Shown piece after piece: positions 42,417-51,838 of a DNA stretch of 64,000 nt (the stretch's first letter is position 1; the number at the start of each line of letters is the position of its first letter). The translations under genes were made by a program, and so were the position numbers. The notes beneath the pieces were generated by a model, which ran no database searches, was not told the origin of the DNA, and saw only the letters and a program-made list of their open reading frames with translations. The stretch comes from Alcanivorax sp. Lineage in GTDB: Bacteria; Pseudomonadota; Gammaproteobacteria; Pseudomonadales; Alcanivoracaceae. The stretch lies in assembly GCF_019431375.1 (NCBI RefSeq), contig NZ_CP080267.1, positions 806,001 to 870,000 of the forward strand, given 5' to 3'.

Positions 42417-43841
42417 ATGGGTTTTGCGGATTTTCCGTTTGAGTCGCGTTACGTCACACTGAATGGCCACCGCCTGCATTACATTGATGAAGGCGAAGGA
42501 CCGGTACTGCTGTTCATCCATGGCAACCCCACTTCCAGTTATCTGTGGCGCAATGTAATAAAGCCGCTTCGCGGTCAGTATCGCTGCATCGCCCTGGACT
42601 TGATCGGCTTCGGCAGCAGTGACCAACCCGATATCGATTACCGTTTCCTGACCCATTACCGCTACCTGGAAGACTTTGTTGCCGCGCTGGCACTCTCCGA
42701 CATTACCCTGGTACTCCACGACTGGGGTGGCCCACTGGGCTTTCGGCTGGCGCAACAGCAGCCGAACACTGTCAGCCGCCTGTGTTTTATGGAAACCTTC
42801 CCGTTCACCTTTGACTGGGATGAGTTCCCCCTGCCCCTGCGGCCCCTGTTCTTTGCCTTCCGGCAGGAACGGCTGGGGCGTTTTCTGATCATCAACCGTA
42901 ATCTGTTTGTCAGGATGGTGCTGCCTTTCGGCGTCATCCGTCACTTGCCCCGCAGCGTCAGGCGCATCTACCAGAGGCCTTTTCGCCAGCGAGAGTCCCG
43001 CTACCCGGTGTATGTCTGGCCCAACCAGCTACCGATCAACGATCGCAAGGATGAGACCTGGCGGGCCATCGAGGACATCGAGAAGGGGCTGGGCAGCATG
43101 CCCCAGCCCATGCTGTTGTTGCGGTTTCGACCGGGGGCCGTGCTCGGCCCGGCGCGCATCCGCTGGCTGCTGGAACAGATTCCCAACCTGGATATTTCCG
43201 ATTGCGGTCGCGGGCTGCACTATGTGCAGGAAGACAACCCGCAAGCCATCGCCGATGCTATCCAGCACTGGCTACATCCCCTGACGATGGAAACGACGAC
43301 AGAACAAGCGACCACACCTGCAGGCCCTCGCCTCCATGAGTCAGACAGTTATGCGGGGCAACTGACCTGGTACTACGGTGAAAGCCGCTATGGCAAGGCC
43401 CTTGTTGCTGAATCCACTCACGGTCTGATCCATTTCGATTTCTGCGACGACAAGGACCAGGCTCTGGCCAGGCTGCAACAACGCTTTCCTGACACCAGCC
43501 TCACCGAACAACCCACCCCCACCCTACTCGCTACCCTGGACCATCCCGACTCCGCGCCAACCCCGTTACATCTTTGCGGTACGCCGTTCCAGCGACAGGT
43601 GTGGCAAGCACTGCTAGGCATTCCCTCCGGCAGCACACGGCACTATGGTGATATTGCCAAGCAGCTGGGCAGCCAGGCCCGGGCCGTAGGTCAGGCAGTG
43701 GGCAAGAACCGCCTGGCGATCCTGGTACCCTGCCACCGGGTCACCCGCGCCGATGGCGGGCCGGGCGGGTTCTATTGGGGAACAACACTGAAGCAGCAGT
43801 TGCTGGATCAGGAGCGCACGACTAAAGGACATGCCCCATGA
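42417..43841 (+). CDS. Fusion: haloalkane-dehalogenase-like hydrolase + O6-methylguanine-DNA methyltransferase
   Basis: A 474-residue two-domain protein. Residues 1-285: alpha/beta hydrolase like haloalkane dehalogenases, with oxyanion motif HGNPTSSYLW, nucleophile Asp102 in LHDWGGPLGF followed by the halide-type Trp, and final histidine in GLHYVQEDNP. A Thr-rich linker follows, then an Ada/Ogt-type domain (about 300-470) with FQRQVWQALLGIPSGSTRHYGDIA and acceptor Cys439 in LVPCHRV. It may pair removal of alkyl halides with repair of the DNA they alkylate. The start may also be the ATG at 42408 or 42399. It overlaps the next gene by four bases (ATGA). Confidence 0.88.
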   Translation: MGFADFPFESRYVTLNGHRLHYIDEGEGPVLLFIHGNPTSSYLWRNVIKPLRGQYRCIALDLIGFGSSDQPDIDYRFLTHYRYLEDFVAALALSDITLVLHDWGGPLGFRLAQQQPNTVSRLCFMETFPFTFDWDEFPLPLRPLFFAFRQERLGRFLIINRNLFVRMVLPFGVIRHLPRSVRRIYQRPFRQRESRYPVYVWPNQLPINDRKDETWRAIEDIEKGLGSMPQPMLLLRFRPGAVLGPARIRWLLEQIPNLDISDCGRGLHYVQEDNPQAIADAIQHWLHPLTMETTTEQATTPAGPRLHESDSYAGQLTWYYGESRYGKALVAESTHGLIHFDFCDDKDQALARLQQRFPDTSLTEQPTPTLLATLDHPDSAPTPLHLCGTPFQRQVWQALLGIPSGSTRHYGDIAKQLGSQARAVGQAVGKNRLAILVPCHRVTRADGGPGGFYWGTTLKQQLLDQERTTKGHAP

Positions 43842-45499
43842 GCATCCTGCACACCGGCAAAGACCTGCTCCGTATGAATGAGCTGGCCACCATTCTGTTC
43901 AAATATGGCTTTGCCGATGTGATTCGTCGCCTCGGGCTTTCCACACCGGCTGAGCACGCCGGTAAGCTGGTGCGCAGTTCCATGCGCCCTGACATGCTGC
44001 GCATGGGCACCGCCGAACGGCTGCGTCATGCCATGGAGGAGATGGGCCCCACCTTCGTGAAACTCGCGCAGGTACTGGCCACCCGGGTAGACCTGTTTCC
44101 TCTCGACTGGATTGCCGAATTCGAGAAGCTTCAGGATCAGGCTACCGCTATCCCCTATGAGGAGCTGGTGCCACACATCGAAGCGGTCCTGGGCAAACCC
44201 CTGGAAACCGCCTTTGCCCGTATCGATCCCCAGCCCATCGGCGTCGCTTCCATCGGTCAAGTGCACAGCGGTCTTACCCGTCGCGGCCAAAAAGTGGTGC
44301 TGAAAATCCAGAAACCGGGCATTCGTGCCAAAATCGAATCCGACCTGCGACTGCTGGATCAGCTCGCCAAACTGGCGGCTGACAATTCCGTTGAGCTTCG
44401 CCGATACCGACCTGTGGAACTGGTCCGTGAGTTCAAACGCTCCCTGACCCGGGAGCTGGATTTCACCATCGAAGCCCGCAACGCCGACCGTATCCGCCGG
44501 AACATGCGCACCCTGAAATGGCTTACCGTACCCAAGGTTTACTGGGAACTATCATCACAAACCCTGCAGGTTCAGGAGCATATTGAGGGGATTCCTGCCC
44601 GCGCCACGGACAAACTGGATGCTCAAGGTTTTGACCGGGTACTGATTGCCCGGCGCGGCGCCCTGGCGGCCTGGAAAATGGCCCTGGAAGACGGCTTCTT
44701 TCACGCCGACCCGCACCCGGGCAACTTCATCATCCAGAACAACAACCGCATTGCCATGCTGGATTTCGGCATGGTCGGCAAACTCAGCCATAGCCGCCGC
44801 GAGCAGATCCTGCAGATTACCCGCTCGGTGGTATTACGTGAGGCAGAACAATGTGCGGCGGTATTGTCCAACTGGTCCGACGGGCAACCGGTACGGTTCG
44901 ATCAGCTGGTATCGGATGTGGAAGACGTAATCAGCCAGTACCACGGTATTTCGCTTTCGCAACTGGATATCAGTGCCCTGCTTACCGATATCACCGCCCT
45001 GGTACGTAACCACAACCTGGTATTGCCCAGCGATATTGCCCTGTTCATCAAGGCCATCATCACGCTGGAAGGCTTCGGGCGCCTGCTCAACCCGGATTTC
45101 GATCTGATGACCGAGGCGGAACCTCTGCTCAAACGCATGGTCCGTAATCGCTACTCTCCGGTGCGCCTGGCCAAGAGCCTTAGCCTGCGTGCTCTGGATG
45201 TGGTGGATAAGGTCTACGCCCCGCCTCACACCAGCAACCTGCCACCGCAACAGGATGGCAGCATTGACCCGCGCCATCTGGAAAGACTGGTGGCGCGACT
45301 GGAGCGTGGTCAGTATCGACAGGTGCAGGCCCTGTTGGTGGCTTCCGGTTTTATCGGCGGCTCATTGATGCTGGCCGGCCGCGTACCCCCTGCACCATGG
45401 GAAATTTCCCTGTTTGGCCTTATCATCTTCCTCGGAAGTGCTGGCTGGGCAAGCTGGCTTATGTTTGTGTCCCGCCGTTTTCTGCGGGAATGGGAGTAA
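43838..45499 (+). CDS. ABC1/UbiB-family atypical kinase (second of two)
   Basis: A 553-residue ABC1/UbiB protein with two C-terminal membrane helices (residues about 505-545), as in true UbiB. Motifs: K75-L-A-Q78 in place of KxGQ, GVASIGQVHSG loop, VVLKIQKPG with ATP-site Lys, RELDFTIEARNADRI, FHADPHPGNFII and MLDFGMVGK. Probably membrane-bound and linked to coenzyme Q or lipid handling. It is not in a ubiE-ubiJ-ubiB operon, so it may be a UbiB paralog. It overlaps the preceding fusion gene by ATGA. Confidence 0.87.
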   Translation: MSILHTGKDLLRMNELATILFKYGFADVIRRLGLSTPAEHAGKLVRSSMRPDMLRMGTAERLRHAMEEMGPTFVKLAQVLATRVDLFPLDWIAEFEKLQDQATAIPYEELVPHIEAVLGKPLETAFARIDPQPIGVASIGQVHSGLTRRGQKVVLKIQKPGIRAKIESDLRLLDQLAKLAADNSVELRRYRPVELVREFKRSLTRELDFTIEARNADRIRRNMRTLKWLTVPKVYWELSSQTLQVQEHIEGIPARATDKLDAQGFDRVLIARRGALAAWKMALEDGFFHADPHPGNFIIQNNNRIAMLDFGMVGKLSHSRREQILQITRSVVLREAEQCAAVLSNWSDGQPVRFDQLVSDVEDVISQYHGISLSQLDISALLTDITALVRNHNLVLPSDIALFIKAIITLEGFGRLLNPDFDLMTEAEPLLKRMVRNRYSPVRLAKSLSLRALDVVDKVYAPPHTSNLPPQQDGSIDPRHLERLVARLERGQYRQVQALLVASGFIGGSLMLAGRVPPAPWEISLFGLIIFLGSAGWASWLMFVSRRFLREWE

Positions 45500-45506
45500 T
45501 GAAACA

Positions 45507-46298
45507 ATGAAATTCCGCCGTCTTATCACGGTTTCCGCGCTCACTACCGGGCTTGTGGCCTGCGCCACCTCACCACTGGGTCGCAATCAGTTCTTATTGA
45601 TGCCCGCCGATCAGATGGACGAGATGGGAAGCACTGCCTATGCACAGATGAAGGAGGAAAAGCCACAGAGCAAGGACAATCGTGAAGTGAACTACGTCCT
45701 TTGCGTGAGCAATGCCATCACCAACACTTTGGCTGGCAACCAGCAGTGGGAAGTGACCGTATTCCAGGAAGACAGCGCCAACGCTTTTGCCCTGCCCGGG
45801 GGAAAGATCGGCGTGCATACGGGGCTACTGAAAGTGGCCAAGAATCAGAGCCAGCTTGCCGCCGTAATCGGTCATGAAATTGGCCATGTGCAGGCTCAGC
45901 ATTCCAACGAGCGCGTGTCCCTGCAGTATGCCACCCAGAGCGGCATGCAGCTGCTGGGGGCTCTTGCTGGCCAGGATACCGCAGCCAAACAGGGAGTGAT
46001 GGCAGCCCTGGGGGTGGGCGCAGAATATGGTCTTGCCCTGCCCTTCAGCCGGAAGCATGAAGCCGAGGCAGATATCATTGGCCTGCAACTGATGGCCCAG
46101 GCCGGTTTCGATCCCCGGGAAAGCGTGAACCTGTGGCAGAACATGGCGGCAGCCAATGGTGGCAACGAGCCACCGGAGTTCATGTCCACCCACCCCTCAA
46201 ATTCCACCCGCATTGACGGCCTGCGCGCGCGCATACCGGAAGTGATGCCGCTGTATCAGCAGGCCCAGGCGGCGGGACGTAAACCGCAGTGCGGGTGA
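45507..46298 (+). CDS. M48-family metallopeptidase lipoprotein
   Basis: A 263-residue lipoprotein: lipobox TGLVAC (Cys19), then PLGRNQFLLMPADQMDEMG and the zinc motif VIGHEIGHVQAQH, with the third ligand Glu in EAEADIIGLQLM. It ends with the STHPSNSTRI block. M48 lipoproteins (LoiP/YggG, BepA group) remove misfolded outer-membrane proteins; there is no TPR tail, so LoiP/YcaL type is closer. It starts seven bases after the UbiB-like gene, probably one operon. Confidence 0.92.
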   Translation: MKFRRLITVSALTTGLVACATSPLGRNQFLLMPADQMDEMGSTAYAQMKEEKPQSKDNREVNYVLCVSNAITNTLAGNQQWEVTVFQEDSANAFALPGGKIGVHTGLLKVAKNQSQLAAVIGHEIGHVQAQHSNERVSLQYATQSGMQLLGALAGQDTAAKQGVMAALGVGAEYGLALPFSRKHEAEADIIGLQLMAQAGFDPRESVNLWQNMAAANGGNEPPEFMSTHPSNSTRIDGLRARIPEVMPLYQQAQAAGRKPQCG

Positions 46299-46300
46299 GG

Positions 46301-46420
46301 AAAGCTACGAGCTGCTAGCCACTAGCTTCTAGTAAAAGCGAAGACCTCATAAAAGAAAACGCAGCCCCATGGCTGCGTTTTTCCTTTCTAGTAGCTAGTA
46401 GCTCGAAGCTGTTAGCTGTA
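46301..46420. repeat. AGCTAG-rich imperfect inverted repeats around a terminator
   Basis: Left arm 46301-46335 (AAAGCTACGAGCTGCTAGCC and on) and right arm about 46387-46420 (CTAGTAGCTAGTAGCTCGAAG and on) surround the terminator at 46357-46382. The same words build the element at 51839-52014. Confidence 0.55.
46357..46382. terminator. Bidirectional terminator
   Basis: AAACGCAGCC-CCAT-GGCTGCGTTTTT, shared by the M48 peptidase gene and the converging nfuA. Confidence 0.9.
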
Positions 46421-47005
46421 GTAAGCGTTATCCGTGACGGTGTGGTCGGTCTTGTCGCGGACACCGGTCAGGTCCGGCACGCGCTCTTTGAGGGTCTTTT
46501 CCACGCCGTCGCGCAGGGTCACATCCACCACGGAGCAGCCCTGGCAACCGCCGCCGAATTCCAGCACGGCCACGTTATCCTCAGTCAGCTCCAGTAACTG
46601 GACGCTGCCGCCGTGGGCCGCCAGGTTGGGATTGATCTCGGCATACAGCACGTAATTGATCTTTTCTTCGATGCTGGCATCTTCGCTGATATCGGGCACC
46701 CGGGATTTCGGGGCACGGAAAGTGAGCTGGCCGCCCATGCTGTCCTTTTTGTAGTCGATCACCGCATCTTCCAGGTAGCGCACGCTCTTGCCTTCCACCC
46801 AGGCATGAAAGCCCTCGTAGTCATAGCGCACGTCGCTGTCTTCCTGCTCGCCATCCGGGCAATAGGCCATGCAGCACTCTGCATGAGGGGTGCCAGGACG
46901 CTCAACAAAAATGCGCACGCCGATATCGCCCTGGTCCTGCTTGCCCAACAGGTCACGCAAGTAGTCCTGGGCGGTTTCGGTAATGTCGATCAACTGCTCT
47001 GCCAT
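46412..47005 (-). CDS. nfuA: NfuA, Fe-S cluster carrier
   Basis: A 197-residue protein: degenerate A-type N-terminal domain (ITETAQDYLRDLLG to RVPD) and a C-terminal NifU-like domain with the cluster CxxC in FGGGCQGCSVVD. It receives and passes 4Fe-4S clusters, for example to lipoyl synthase and aconitase. Two ATGs in a row (47008 and 47005) follow AGGA; the second has better spacing. Confidence 0.95.
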   Translation of the reverse strand: MAEQLIDITETAQDYLRDLLGKQDQGDIGVRIFVERPGTPHAECCMAYCPDGEQEDSDVRYDYEGFHAWVEGKSVRYLEDAVIDYKKDSMGGQLTFRAPKSRVPDISEDASIEEKINYVLYAEINPNLAAHGGSVQLLELTEDNVAVLEFGGGCQGCSVVDVTLRDGVEKTLKERVPDLTGVRDKTDHTVTDNAYYS

Positions 47006-47208
47006 CATGATTCCTGTTCGGGATGAATGGCCACCTGGGGGTGGTAATGCTTTCCTGACTATTTTAGTCAGGTACTCAGCAGTTGCAATGGTGCCGTGGT
47101 GAAGCGAATTCAACCCTGACCCTCCGCGCTGTTACCCAGCGCCCGGCAAGCGTACAATGACTGGTGCAGTTATAACGTTTAGCCAATCGCCAAAACGCAG
47201 GATTCTCC

Positions 47209-47442
47209 ATGTCCGAGCAGGATCACACCTCCACCGATCAAGAAAAGAAACCCACCCTGATCCAGACCATCAGCAGCATTCTGGCCGCTTTGTTCGGTGT
47301 CCAGAGCTCGAAAAACCGCGAGCGCGACTTTACCAAGGGCGATGCCGGTAACTATATCGGTGTCTATGTAGTGCTGGTTCTGGCGCTGGTCATCGGTATG
47401 ATCGTCACCGTGAATATGGTGCTGGACGCGGCCGCTAAATAA
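47209..47442 (+). CDS. DUF2970 small membrane protein
   Basis: A 77-residue protein with the DUF2970 signature TLIQTISSILAALFGVQSSKNRERDF and one C-terminal membrane helix (YIGVYVVLVLALVIGMIVTV). Function unknown. ATG at 47209 has AGGA upstream. Confidence 0.88.
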   Translation: MSEQDHTSTDQEKKPTLIQTISSILAALFGVQSSKNRERDFTKGDAGNYIGVYVVLVLALVIGMIVTVNMVLDAAAK

Positions 47443-47588
47443 GTCTGGTTTCATGAGCCCCCGTTATAGCGATATGCCAAGATATTTCTTTTCACTATAA
47501 GGGCGCTTTGTTAGAGTGCCGCTCTCCCTCCCCCGAGGGCGACGCTTACTTGTTGAATTTCAAGCATAAAGGACGGTGAATCGGTCCC

Positions 47589-49235
47589 ATGTACGTCTAT
47601 CAGGAACATGACCAGCAACTGCTGGAAGAGCGGGTTGCGCAGTATCGCGACCAGACCCGCCGTTATCTGGCTGGAGAATTGAGCGAAGACGAGTTTCTCG
47701 CCCTGCGTCTCCAGAACGGCCTCTATATTCAACGTTATGCGCCGATGCTGCGCATTTCCGTTCCTTATGGCTTACTGGCGAGCCGTCAGTTGCGCCGTCT
47801 GGCTCATATTGTGCGCACCTATGACAAGGGCTTCTGCCACGTCAGCACACGCCAGAATATTCAGCTGAACTGGCCTTCTGTGGAAGAGGTGCCGGATATT
47901 CTTGCCGAGCTGGCTGAGGTGCAGATGCACGCCATTCAGACCAGTGGTAACTGTATCCGTAACATCACCACTGATGAATTCGCTGGCGTGAACCCGAAGG
48001 AAATTGAAGATCCGCGCCCCTGGTGTGAAATCATTCGCCAGTGGTCCACCTTCAACCCGGAATTCGCCTACCTGCCGCGTAAATTCAAGATTGCCGTGAA
48101 TGCAGTCCCCGACGCGGACCCGGCCCTGATCGGCGTCCACGATATCGGCGTACAACTGGTTCACGATGCCAACGGCGAGACCGGGTTCCAGGTTTGGGCT
48201 GGTGGCGGCCTCGGCCGTACCCCCATGACCGGCTCCGTCATCGGCGAGTTTGTCCCCTGGCAGGACCTGTTGCCCTACCTGGAGTCAATCCTGCGGGTGT
48301 ACAACAAGTACGGTAACCGGGACAACAAGTACAAGGCCCGCATCAAGATTCTGGTGAAGGCTCTGGGGGCCGACAAGTACCGGGAACTGGTGGAACAGGA
48401 ATTCGCCGAGCTGAAAGGCGGCCCAATGACCCTGACCACGGAAGAAGTGGAACGCATCCAGTCCTGCTTCTCTGCCCCGGATTACCAGTCCGTGGATACT
48501 GCCGCTCTGGATGCCAAACTGGCCGAAGACAAGGCGTTCAGCCGCTGGTATCACACCAATACCCGCGCCCACAAACAGGCCGGTTATCGTGCCGTTACCC
48601 TGACCCTGAAGAAAACCGGTCGGGTTCCCGGCGACATCAGCGACGAGCAGCTGGAAGCCGTGGCCGATCTGGCGGACCAGTACAGCTTCGGCGTGCTGCG
48701 CAACAGCCACCAGCAGAACATGGTACTGGCTGACGTGGCCGCCTCGGATCTCTACGATCTGTGGAAAGCCCTGGATGCCCTCGGTTTCGCGACCCCGAAC
48801 CTGGGCTTGATCACCGATATCGTGGCCTGCCCCGGCGGCGATCTGTGCGCCCTGGCCAACGCCAAATCCATCCCGGTGGCGGAATCCATCCAGCGTCGTT
48901 TCGACAATATGGATTACGTGCACGACCTGGGGCTCATCGACCTGAACATCTCCGGTTGCATGAACGCCTGTGGTCACCACCACATTGGCCACATCGGCAT
49001 TCTCGGTGTGGACAAGAAAGGCAAGGAGTTCTACCAGGTCACCCTGGGCGGCCGTGGCGACAAGGAATCTCGTGTAGGTGAGAAACTGGGCCCATCCTTC
49101 GAGTCGGACCAGATCACCGATGTGGTAGAAAACATTATCAAGCTCTACGTGGAAAAACGCCTCGAAAACGAGCCGTTTATCGACACCTACGAGCGCATTG
49201 GCATGGAACCGTTCAAGGAGCGCATCTATGGGTAA
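47589..49235 (+). CDS. cysI: CysI-type sulfite/nitrite reductase hemoprotein
   Basis: A 548-residue siroheme/4Fe-4S enzyme of the NiR/SiR family. Substrate-side arginine region: HVSTRQNIQLNWP and SGNCIRNITTDE. The cluster cysteines are in VACPGGDLCALANAKS and ISGCMNACGHHHIGHIG. Paired with a DUF934 gene, the usual gene order for assimilatory sulfite reduction in pseudomonads and relatives. Next gene overlaps its 3' end by eight bases. CysB at 19592 is the likely activator. Confidence 0.93.
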   Translation: MYVYQEHDQQLLEERVAQYRDQTRRYLAGELSEDEFLALRLQNGLYIQRYAPMLRISVPYGLLASRQLRRLAHIVRTYDKGFCHVSTRQNIQLNWPSVEEVPDILAELAEVQMHAIQTSGNCIRNITTDEFAGVNPKEIEDPRPWCEIIRQWSTFNPEFAYLPRKFKIAVNAVPDADPALIGVHDIGVQLVHDANGETGFQVWAGGGLGRTPMTGSVIGEFVPWQDLLPYLESILRVYNKYGNRDNKYKARIKILVKALGADKYRELVEQEFAELKGGPMTLTTEEVERIQSCFSAPDYQSVDTAALDAKLAEDKAFSRWYHTNTRAHKQAGYRAVTLTLKKTGRVPGDISDEQLEAVADLADQYSFGVLRNSHQQNMVLADVAASDLYDLWKALDALGFATPNLGLITDIVACPGGDLCALANAKSIPVAESIQRRFDNMDYVHDLGLIDLNISGCMNACGHHHIGHIGILGVDKKGKEFYQVTLGGRGDKESRVGEKLGPSFESDQITDVVENIIKLYVEKRLENEPFIDTYERIGMEPFKERIYG

Positions 49236-49719
49236 GGTAATCATTGATGGCGCCATCGTGGACAACCAGTGGCAGCGCCTGGAAGCTGACGCTCTGGAAA
49301 ACGGCGTACCGGCACAGGGCAAGATCATTGTGCCGCTGGCCTACTGGCAGGAAAATCGCGATGCCCTGATCGAGCGTGGCGATGTGGCTGTATGGCTGGC
49401 GCCCGGCGAAGAGCCCAAAGACCTGGAAGACGATCTGGCCAGCTTGCCGCTGGTGGCGATTCACTTCCCTGCCTTCAAGGACGGCCGCGGCTACTCCTAT
49501 GCCCGTGAGCTGCGCACTCGCTACAACTTCGAGGGCGAAGTCCGCGCCACCGGCGACGTGTTGCGTGACCAGCTGTTCTACATGACCCGTTGCGGGTTCA
49601 ATGCCTTTGAAATTCGCGAAGACCGCAGCATCGAAGATGCACTGCAAGGTCTGAAAGATTTCAGCGTCACCTACCAGGCTGACGTGAACGATCCAAGACC
49701 GATTTACCGCCGGGCCTGA
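49228..49719 (+). CDS. DUF934 protein, sulfite-reduction partner
   Basis: A 163-residue DUF934 protein: PLAYWQENRDAL, WLAPGEEPKDLEDDL, VAIHFPAFKDGRGYSYARELR, GDVLRDQLFYMTRCGFNAFEI. It regularly sits after cysI and is thought to support electron delivery or assembly of the reductase; the mechanism is not known. ATG at 49228, with AAGGAG upstream, lies inside the end of cysI. Confidence 0.92.
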   Translation: MGKVIIDGAIVDNQWQRLEADALENGVPAQGKIIVPLAYWQENRDALIERGDVAVWLAPGEEPKDLEDDLASLPLVAIHFPAFKDGRGYSYARELRTRYNFEGEVRATGDVLRDQLFYMTRCGFNAFEIREDRSIEDALQGLKDFSVTYQADVNDPRPIYRRA

Positions 49720-49758
49720 ACAACAGGCACATCAACGGTAGATACCGAACGCCGCTGG

Positions 49759-50715
49759 CTATAACCAGCGGCGTTTTCGCATCCAGATGGCGACGCCAAC
49801 GGCAATCACTCCCACTCCGGAACAGAACCACCAGAAGGCGTTCGGATCCTCAACGCCTGGCAACCCACCCACATTGATACCGAACAGGCCGGTGAGAAAA
49901 CCCAGTGGCAGGAACAATGCCGAAATGATCGCCAGCAGGTACATGCGATCATTAATTGCCTCGTTCTGCACCGAAAACACCTCCTCCTGCAGCAGGGTGG
50001 CATGCTCCCTGGCCGCATCCAGATCTTCCAGCAAGCGCTGCAGCCTGTCTGTAGCCTCACGGATCAACAGGGTATCCACCGCGGCAAACAGGCTTTCATT
50101 CTGCAGCTTGATCAGGGCTTCTCGCTGTGGCGCCAGATAACGCCGCAGGGTAATTGCACGGCGCCGCAACAAACTCAAATGTGACGTCAGGCTGGCAGTG
50201 GGGGATTCCTCCAGCTGCAGAGCACAGCCTTCCACTTCCAGCTCCAGATTCTCGATCACCTCCTCCATTCGCCAGATCAGCTGATCAATCAGTTCAGCCA
50301 CCAGGGCACTGATGGAATCTGGCCCCTGCTGACTGTCCAGTGTCTGTCGCACTGCCTCCACACTGAGCAGCGTACGTTTTTGGGTACTGATAAGGCCGGT
50401 CGGTGACACCCACATGCGCAGAGCAATCATGTCCTCTGGCCGTGCACCGGGGTTAAGGTTGACGCCACGCAAATACACCAGCACGCCACCGGCCACTTCC
50501 GATGCACGTGGGCGAGTTTCCGCGGCCGTCAGCGCAGCAATAACAGCCTGCGGAATGGACTGCTGTTGCAACCACTGCTCGCTCTCTTCGCGGGTATAAT
50601 CCAGATGAACCCAGTAGCTCGGTGTTTCAGTCAGTAGTTGCTGCGACCCCAGTGGCAGCGCCCCACCCTTAGCCGTCAACTGCAATGCGAATTTCAGCCA
50701 GTTGTTATTACTCAT
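49759..50715 (-). CDS. ZntB/CorA-family metal transporter
   Basis: A 318-residue protein: long soluble helical N-terminal domain, then two C-terminal membrane helices with the CorA-family GxN motif in GLFGINVGGLPG and a basic C-terminus (MRKRRWL). It resembles ZntB, the zinc (and cadmium) transporter of enterics, more than magnesium CorA, by the GIN form and length. ATG at 50715 has AAGGGGG upstream; ATG at 50748 is an alternative. Confidence 0.86.
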   Translation of the reverse strand: MSNNNWLKFALQLTAKGGALPLGSQQLLTETPSYWVHLDYTREESEQWLQQQSIPQAVIAALTAAETRPRASEVAGGVLVYLRGVNLNPGARPEDMIALRMWVSPTGLISTQKRTLLSVEAVRQTLDSQQGPDSISALVAELIDQLIWRMEEVIENLELEVEGCALQLEESPTASLTSHLSLLRRRAITLRRYLAPQREALIKLQNESLFAAVDTLLIREATDRLQRLLEDLDAAREHATLLQEEVFSVQNEAINDRMYLLAIISALFLPLGFLTGLFGINVGGLPGVEDPNAFWWFCSGVGVIAVGVAIWMRKRRWL

Positions 50716-50780
50716 GGCGGCCAATGCCCCCTGTTCCTTGTTAACCATAGAATGCGTCAGCAAGTTTCTTCAGACAAATA

Positions 50781-50808
50781 AAAAAGCGCGGCTTCACCGC
50801 GCTTTTTT
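50781..50808. terminator. Hairpin terminator between acuI and the ZntB-like gene
   Basis: AAAAAGCGCGG-CTTCA-CCGCGCTTTTTT. Both flanking genes run on the minus strand; it ends the acuI transcript. Confidence 0.9.
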
Positions 50809-50832
50809 CAGTGCCCCCAAAGCGTTATTGGC

Positions 50833-51822
50833 TCAGGGCAAACGCACGACCACTCGCCCCTGAACACCGCCCTGGAGAATTTTTTCCACCCAGGCGTTTA
50901 CACCATCAAGATCAACCTCATCCGCTTCCAGCAAAGACAGATCCGCAGGCATCCACTCGTCCGCGAGCAGCTGCCACATCTGTTGCTTGATCTCACAGGG
51001 CAACTCAACACTGTCTACGCCCAGCAGATTCACCCCGCGCAGAATGAACGGTAAAACCGTCATTTCCAGTTTAGGAGAAGCAGCCAGTCCACAGCACGCC
51101 GTTGAGCCCCCATATTTCAGGCTTTTCAGTGCCGTGCTCAACATATCACCACCGGCACAATCCACCGCTCCGGCCCAATTTTCTTTCAGCATCGGCTTTC
51201 CGGCATTTTCCAGAAAACTGTCGCGGCTGATCACCTCACTGGCCCCCAGGGACTTGAGCCACTGGTGTGATTCCGGCTTGCCACTCACTGCGGACACCGA
51301 GAAACCCAGTTTGGCCAGAATGGCCACACTGATGCTGCCCACCCCGCCGGTAGCACCGGTAACCAGCACCGGGCCCTGGTCAGGATTGAGACCGGTATCG
51401 AGCAGTGACTCCACGCACAAGGCAGCGGTCAATCCGGCGGTGCCCAGCACCATGGCATCTCGGGGAGCCAAGCCCTCAGGTAGAGGAACCAGCCATTCCG
51501 CCGGCACCCGGATGTACTGGCCATAGCCACCATCCGTATTCATGCCCAGGTCATAGCCGGTGCAGATGACGGCATCACCCACACTGAATGGGCCATTCGC
51601 GGTTTCCTCGACCACTCCTACTGCATCAATACCCGGCGTGTGAGGGAACTGACGGGTAACGCCCTTATTGCCGGTGGCAGAAAGGGCGTCCTTGTAGTTC
51701 AGGGACGACCAGTGCACCCGCACCAGCACACCCTCCTCCCCCAGATCGGCAAGCTCGCGTTCTTCAACAGCGTTTTCATAGCCGTTCTCGGTTTCACGGG
51801 TCAGCAGGGCTTGGAAACTCAT
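50833..51822 (-). CDS. acuI: AcuI/YhdH-type acryloyl-CoA reductase (MDR family)
   Basis: A 329-residue zinc-free medium-chain reductase: WSSLNYKDALSATGN, PHTPGIDAVGVVEE, and the nucleotide-binding LVTGATGGVGSISVAIL. AcuI reduces acryloyl-CoA to propionyl-CoA with NADPH and is a detoxification step linked to DMSP and 3-hydroxypropionate use. Propionyl-CoA would feed the methylcitrate genes at the left of the window. ATG at 51822 has AGAGGAG upstream. Confidence 0.9.
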   Translation of the reverse strand: MSFQALLTRETENGYENAVEERELADLGEEGVLVRVHWSSLNYKDALSATGNKGVTRQFPHTPGIDAVGVVEETANGPFSVGDAVICTGYDLGMNTDGGYGQYIRVPAEWLVPLPEGLAPRDAMVLGTAGLTAALCVESLLDTGLNPDQGPVLVTGATGGVGSISVAILAKLGFSVSAVSGKPESHQWLKSLGASEVISRDSFLENAGKPMLKENWAGAVDCAGGDMLSTALKSLKYGGSTACCGLAASPKLEMTVLPFILRGVNLLGVDSVELPCEIKQQMWQLLADEWMPADLSLLEADEVDLDGVNAWVEKILQGGVQGRVVVRLP

Positions 51823-51838
51823 GGTCGGAACTCCTCTA

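Noticed and set aside
49195..49240. Frameshift between cysI and the DUF934 gene
   Set aside because: The overlap of eight bases with AAGGAG before the second ATG is normal translational coupling; both proteins have full family length.
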